Program-made: the position numbers and the translations under genes
Part shown: positions 60,687 to 64,000 of the stretch, piece after piece
Layout: each line of letters starts with the position of its first letter
How positions within the stretch are numbered: position 1 is the first letter of the stretch
Assembly (NCBI RefSeq): GCF_005502885.1
Contig: NZ_SCMR01000007.1
Location: forward strand, 1 to 64,000
Direction: 5' to 3'
Length of the DNA stretch: 64,000 nt
DNA from: Microbacterium sp. 2FI
GTDB lineage: Bacteria > Actinomycetota > Actinomycetes > Actinomycetales > Microbacteriaceae
Notes under the pieces: model-generated
Databases searched by the model: none
What the model saw: the letters and a program-made list of their open reading frames with translations, nothing else
Told to the model about the DNA's origin: nothing

Positions 60687-60700
60687 GGAGGACAATCCCC

Positions 60701-60988
60701 ATGGCCGACAAGTCCATCACCAAGACCGAACTCGTCGCGAGCATCGCGAGCGCGACCGGGCAGAGCCAGTCCGCCGTGTCGGGCGTGCTCGACTCCCTCT
60801 TCGCCACCGTCTCGGAGGCCGTCGCCAAGGGAAGCAAGGTCGCGATCCCCGGCTGGATCTCGTTCGAGCAGGTCGCCACGTCCGCTCGCACCGGCCGCAA
60901 CCCGCAGACCGGCGAAGAGATCAAGATCCCCGCCGGCAAGCGCGTCAAGGTCACCGCGGGCTCGAAGCTGAAGGCCGCCGTCAAGTAG
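60701..60988 (+). CDS. hup: DNA-binding protein HU
   Basis: 95 residues from ATG 60701, which has GGAGG; an in-frame ATG 42 bases upstream would read through the hairpin and is rejected. The HU/IHF fold is complete: TKTELVASIASATGQSQSAV, the beta arm GWISFEQVATSARTGRNPQTGE, then IKIPAGKRVKVTAGSKLK. There is no long Lys-rich C-terminal tail as in mycobacterial HupB. It compacts DNA and is essential in many Actinobacteria. Confidence 0.95.
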   Translation: MADKSITKTELVASIASATGQSQSAVSGVLDSLFATVSEAVAKGSKVAIPGWISFEQVATSARTGRNPQTGEEIKIPAGKRVKVTAGSKLKAAVK

Positions 60989-61087
60989 ACGCGTGACGGA
61001 TCAATGCCGCGCGAAGCCCGGCGTTGATGCGGCTCGGGTCTAGATCGAGTAGCGCGCCAGCGCGTATCGAGATCTCGAGCAGATTTC

Positions 61088-61120
61088 AGAGGGGGGTGCC
61101 GCCGCGCGGCATCCCCCTCT
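61088..61120 (+). terminator. Terminator of the HU gene
   Basis: AGAGGGGGGTGCCGC (61088-61102) pairs with GCGGCATCCCCCTCT (61106-61120) over 15 bp with one G-U pair, followed by CTCTTTC. Confidence 0.75.
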
Positions 61121-61126
61121 CTCTTT

Positions 61127-61215
61127 CCCCACCCCCAGTCGATTACGGACGGAACACGCCGCGCGCCTGACCACCGGCCGCGGCGTGTCTTGTCCGTAAA
61201 CGGCTGGAGGTGGGG
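61127..61215. repeat. 89-bp near-perfect palindromic element
   Basis: Two 37-nt arms (61127-61163 and 61179-61215) pair with a 15-nt loop. 31 positions are Watson-Crick, three are G-U and three are mismatches. The element lies between the HU terminator and the CtaG promoter, so it is not the terminator of either gene. Confidence 0.9.
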
Positions 61216-61242
61216 CGGGAACGGCGAGCACAGGGGGGAACG

Positions 61243-61248
61243 TAGGCT
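61243..61248 (+). promoter_or_regulatory. -10 box of the leaderless copD-ctaG transcript
   Basis: TAGGCT followed by six bases and GTG 61255. The GGAGGG between them is too close to the start to act as a Shine-Dalgarno sequence. Confidence 0.5.
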
Positions 61249-61254
61249 GGAGGG

Positions 61255-63228
61255 GTGAACCCCCGCGCCCTGCGGGCCGCAGGGCCCGTCATCCTCATCG
61301 TGTCCGCGCTCGCGGTGCTGGTGTGGGCGCTCGCGTACGGTGGCGGCGCCGCTCCTCTCGCCATCGGCGACCCGGGGCCGATCGCCCGCTGGGGGCTCCC
61401 CACGGCGAAGCTCTTCGTGAACCTGTCGGCCGCGGGCATGGCCGGAGTCCTCGTCACGGCGCTGTTCACACTGCGTGCCGGCGAGCACGAGTTCGATCTT
61501 GCACTGGATGCGGCATCCGTCTCCGCCGCGATCTTCACAGTGTCGGCCGCGGCGACGGGCTTCCTCACCTTCATCGACGCGTTCAACCCCGCGATCGACG
61601 CGGGACCCCAGTTCGGCGCGCAGCTGGGGCGCTTCCTCGTCGAGACCGAGGTCGGCCGCACGTGGCTCATCACGACCGTCGCCGGTGCCGCCCTCACGGT
61701 GCTCACCTTCGCGGTGCGGTCGTGGACGGCGACCCTCTTCGTCGCCGTCCTCGCACTCGCGTCCCTCGTGCCGATGGGAACGCAGGGTCATTCGGGCGAA
61801 GAGGCTTTCCACCACGAGGCCATGACGGCCCTGATCCTCCACATCATCGCCGCCGCAGTGTGGCTGGGCGGGCTCCTGCTCATGGTGGTGGTGCGGCCAC
61901 TGCAGGATCGCGAACGCAACGCGAACACCCTCGCCCGCTACTCGAGCATCGCGCTCGCGGCCTTCGTCGTCGTCGCCGTTTCGGGAACGGTGCGCGCGGC
62001 GATCGGGCTGCAGTCGTGGGACGCGCTGCTGTCGCCGTACGGGCTCATCCTCATCGTCAAGATCGTCGCCCTCGTCGCGCTCGGCGCGCTCGGCGCCTGG
62101 TATCGCGCGCGGCTCATCGGCAATCTCAGATCGGATGCCGCCTCCCGCGTCTTCTGGACGCTCATCGCGTTCGAACTCGCGCTCATGGGCGCCGCGAGCG
62201 GTGCGGCAGCCGCGCTCGCGCGCACGCCCCCGCCCTCGCCCGCGACGCTTCCATCCGAGCTCACGCCGGCCGAGGTGCTCACCGGCGCGCCACTGCCCCC
62301 CGAGCTCACCCCGGAGCGCTGGCTCACGTCGTGGAACATCGATCTGCTGTGGGCGGTGATCGCCGGGTTCGCCGTGTTCTTCTACCTCGCGGGCGTCCTG
62401 CGCCTGCACCGGCGCGGCGACGCGTGGCCGATCTATCGCACGATCCTGTGGGTTGCCGGCATGGGGCTTCTCGTGTGGGTGACCGGCGGGGTGGTCAACG
62501 TCTACCAGGACTACCTGTTCAGCATCCACATGGTGGGGCACATGCTGCTGACCATGGCGATCCCCCTGCTGCTGGTCGCGGGCGCCCCCGTGACCCTCGC
62601 GGCGCGCGCGATCCGCAAGCGCGACGACGAGACCCGAGGCGGGCGCGAGTGGATCCTATGGGCCGTGCACTCGCCGGTCGCGCGCGTGCTCACGAACCCG
62701 TTCGTCGCGGCAGGCTTGTTCATCGGGTCGCTGTGGGTCTTCTACTACACCGATCTGTTCCGCTGGACGCTGTACGACCACCTCGGTCACGAGTGGATGA
62801 TCGCGCACTTCCTCATCACCGGGTACCTGTTCGTGCTGACGCTCATCGGCATCGACCCGGTGCCGTACCGGCTGCCCTACGCGGGGCGACTGGTGCTCCT
62901 CATCGGCATCATGGCGATGCACGCGTTCTTCGGCATCGCCATCATGATGCAGTCGGGGCTCATGGTCGCCGAGTGGTTCGGGTCGATGGGGCGCACGTGG
63001 GGTGCGACCCCGCTCGAGGACCAGTACGCCGGCGGCGGCATCGCGTGGTCGATCGGCGAGATCCCGACGCTGATCCTCGCGATCACCGTCGCGATCCAGT
63101 GGAGCCGCACCGATGCCCGCGATCAGAAGCGCCGCGACCGGCACGCCGATCGCACGGGGGACGCCGAACTCGAGGAGTACAACGCGCGGCTCGCGGCGCT
63201 GGCCGAACGCGACGCACGGCAGCGCTGA
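61255..63228 (+). CDS. CopD-CtaG fusion: copper-resistance and cytochrome-c-oxidase assembly membrane protein
   Basis: 657 residues. The N-terminal part (about 1-290) is a CopD-like copper-transport membrane domain (AKLFVNLSAAGMAGVLV, HIIAAAVWLGGLLLMVVV); the C-terminal part (about 340-640) is the CtaG domain (VYQDYLFSIHMVGHMLLTMAIPLLLVAGAPVTL, LYDHLGHEWMIAHFLITGYLF). Around fourteen helices. In Actinobacteria this fusion is common. It delivers copper to the CuA/CuB centre of cytochrome oxidase. Many His residues near membrane faces (HMVGHM, HEWMIAH) are candidate Cu ligands. Confidence 0.88.
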   Translation: MNPRALRAAGPVILIVSALAVLVWALAYGGGAAPLAIGDPGPIARWGLPTAKLFVNLSAAGMAGVLVTALFTLRAGEHEFDLALDAASVSAAIFTVSAAATGFLTFIDAFNPAIDAGPQFGAQLGRFLVETEVGRTWLITTVAGAALTVLTFAVRSWTATLFVAVLALASLVPMGTQGHSGEEAFHHEAMTALILHIIAAAVWLGGLLLMVVVRPLQDRERNANTLARYSSIALAAFVVVAVSGTVRAAIGLQSWDALLSPYGLILIVKIVALVALGALGAWYRARLIGNLRSDAASRVFWTLIAFELALMGAASGAAAALARTPPPSPATLPSELTPAEVLTGAPLPPELTPERWLTSWNIDLLWAVIAGFAVFFYLAGVLRLHRRGDAWPIYRTILWVAGMGLLVWVTGGVVNVYQDYLFSIHMVGHMLLTMAIPLLLVAGAPVTLAARAIRKRDDETRGGREWILWAVHSPVARVLTNPFVAAGLFIGSLWVFYYTDLFRWTLYDHLGHEWMIAHFLITGYLFVLTLIGIDPVPYRLPYAGRLVLLIGIMAMHAFFGIAIMMQSGLMVAEWFGSMGRTWGATPLEDQYAGGGIAWSIGEIPTLILAITVAIQWSRTDARDQKRRDRHADRTGDAELEEYNARLAALAERDARQR

Positions 63229-63243
63229 GCATCGCCGCCGGCC

Positions 63244-64000
63244 TCAGGGACTCGCGCTGGTGTCGGGGCCGCCGACGGTGATCGACACGCTGCCGTCGGG
63301 GTTCACGGTGATTCCGCCGGTGAGGATGAACGGCACGTCTTCGCTCACCTCGGTCACGGTCCCGTCGAACAGCGAGAGGACGTCGACGTCGATGCGCGCC
63401 GTCGCCTCGGTGGGCGGGATGCGCCAGCCCGCGCCGTCGGGCTCGACGGCGATCACCGGCTGCTCGGCGATCGACCACTGCGGCAGCGAGTCGATGCGGT
63501 CCTGCACGACGTAGCCGAAGGGGCATGCGGTGGGCTGCAGCACCTCCTGCACGGCGCACTCGGTCAGGAAGTCCTCGACCCGCTCCTGCACGATCGCGAC
63601 GAACGCCTCGGTCGGCTGCGCCTGGATCTCGACGGGGATCTCGTGCAGCGGAGCATCGGACAGCACCGCCGCCCCCGGCGTCGCCGAGATCGCGGTGTCG
63701 ACCGAGACCGAGTACAGGCCGGGCGAGAACATCAGCAGCGGGATCGGGGCGAGGGGATCGGCATCCACCCCATCGGGCGAGACCTGGCGCTTGTCGATCT
63801 CGAAGCCGTTCACGATGAACTTCATCGAGCCGTTCACGACGAGATCCATCACGGCGAGGGGACTCGTCGCGAAGCGCCACGTGGGGGCGGGGCCGACCGA
63901 CCCCTCGCGGGCGACGTCGAAGGTGGTGGTTCCGGGGATGCCGCCGGCCTTGTAGGTGACCGTCACGCGAGTGACGCCGCCGTCCGTCGTCTCGGAGATC
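63244..64000 (-). CDS. Unknown secreted-type beta-rich protein, 5' end beyond the window
   Basis: The minus-strand frame is open to the edge (codons up to 63999 read ISETTDGGVTRV before an internal GTG), so the N-terminus is missing. The visible part of about 250 residues is beta-strand-rich and Asp/Val/Pro-rich, with two cysteines (LTECAVQEV and TACPFGYVV) and stretches such as FDGTVTEVSEDVPFILTGG. The C-terminus is GGPDTSASP. Secreted or membrane-anchored is likely because cysteines are spaced like an extracytoplasmic disulfide. The family is not recognised. Confidence 0.5.
   Translation of the reverse strand, partial: ISETTDGGVTRVTVTYKAGGIPGTTTFDVAREGSVGPAPTWRFATSPLAVMDLVVNGSMKFIVNGFEIDKRQVSPDGVDADPLAPIPLLMFSPGLYSVSVDTAISATPGAAVLSDAPLHEIPVEIQAQPTEAFVAIVQERVEDFLTECAVQEVLQPTACPFGYVVQDRIDSLPQWSIAEQPVIAVEPDGAGWRIPPTEATARIDVDVLSLFDGTVTEVSEDVPFILTGGITVNPDGSVSITVGGPDTSASP

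Noticed and set aside
1..64000. CRISPR array or restriction/defence island
   Set aside because: No regularly spaced short repeats and no cas, toxin-antitoxin or restriction genes are recognised.

Overview
This is a 64-kb piece of a high-GC Gram-positive chromosome. The gene content points to Actinobacteria, family Microbacteriaceae, most like Microbacterium. Reasons are the roughly 70% GC coding sequence, GTG/TTG starts, a DUF222/HNH endonuclease, a bkdABC-type ketoacid dehydrogenase, a chromosomal rifamycin ADP-ribosyltransferase (arr), a SCO7613-type giant membrane protein, a CopD-CtaG fusion, and many genes with a TANNNT box 6-7 nt before the start codon (leaderless transcription). The genus is an inference. 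I saw no tRNA, rRNA, CRISPR array, prophage or insertion sequence.

Layout. 1-1755: two secreted proteins on the minus strand, a chaplin-like tandem-repeat protein cut by the left edge and a Val/Ala-rich wall or membrane protein. 1756-2213: the only gene-free stretch over 300 bp; it holds a cluster of DnaA-box-like nonamers in front of dnaB. 3639-7304: an ABC-2 exporter and a two-component system in one operon behind two palindromes. 7342-13051: small housekeeping or resistance-like genes, then a repeat-rich surface protein. 13137-25462: arr, VOC proteins, a DUF222/HNH protein, a secreted M36 metalloprotease, NUDIX, an atypical SDR, a cyclase-like protein, a PLP decarboxylase and a methyltransferase. 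25584-34190: membrane proteins, purB, a tyrosine phosphatase, a secreted ExeM-type nuclease, a WXG-like/hydrolase pair and a holin-like protein.

34253-38884: an aminotransferase followed by the E1alpha, E1beta and E2 genes of a ketoacid dehydrogenase. 40910-47238: a zinc island, comprising a Zur-like operator, znuA-znuC-znuB, the Fur-family regulator zur, the UPF0718/DUF1980 permease pair, and an unknown secreted protein. 47220-54504: an MFS exporter, a 3-methyladenine glycosylase and a 1635-residue membrane protein. 54630-55544: rpmB-rpmG-rpsN, all zinc-independent forms, behind a structured leader. 55711-64000: acetyltransferase, small secreted peptide, methyltransferase, two alpha/beta hydrolases, a TetR regulator with an operator, HU with a 5'UTR hairpin, a CopD-CtaG fusion, and a truncated gene at the right edge.

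The best leads are the zinc island read together with the zinc-free ribosomal proteins, the DnaA boxes before dnaB, the long intergenic palindromes (40811-40889 and 61127-61215), the chaplin-like array at the left edge, widespread leaderless starts, and an over-represented word, GGATGCCG, found in both strands and all frames. I did not find a clearly new defence or biosynthetic system.
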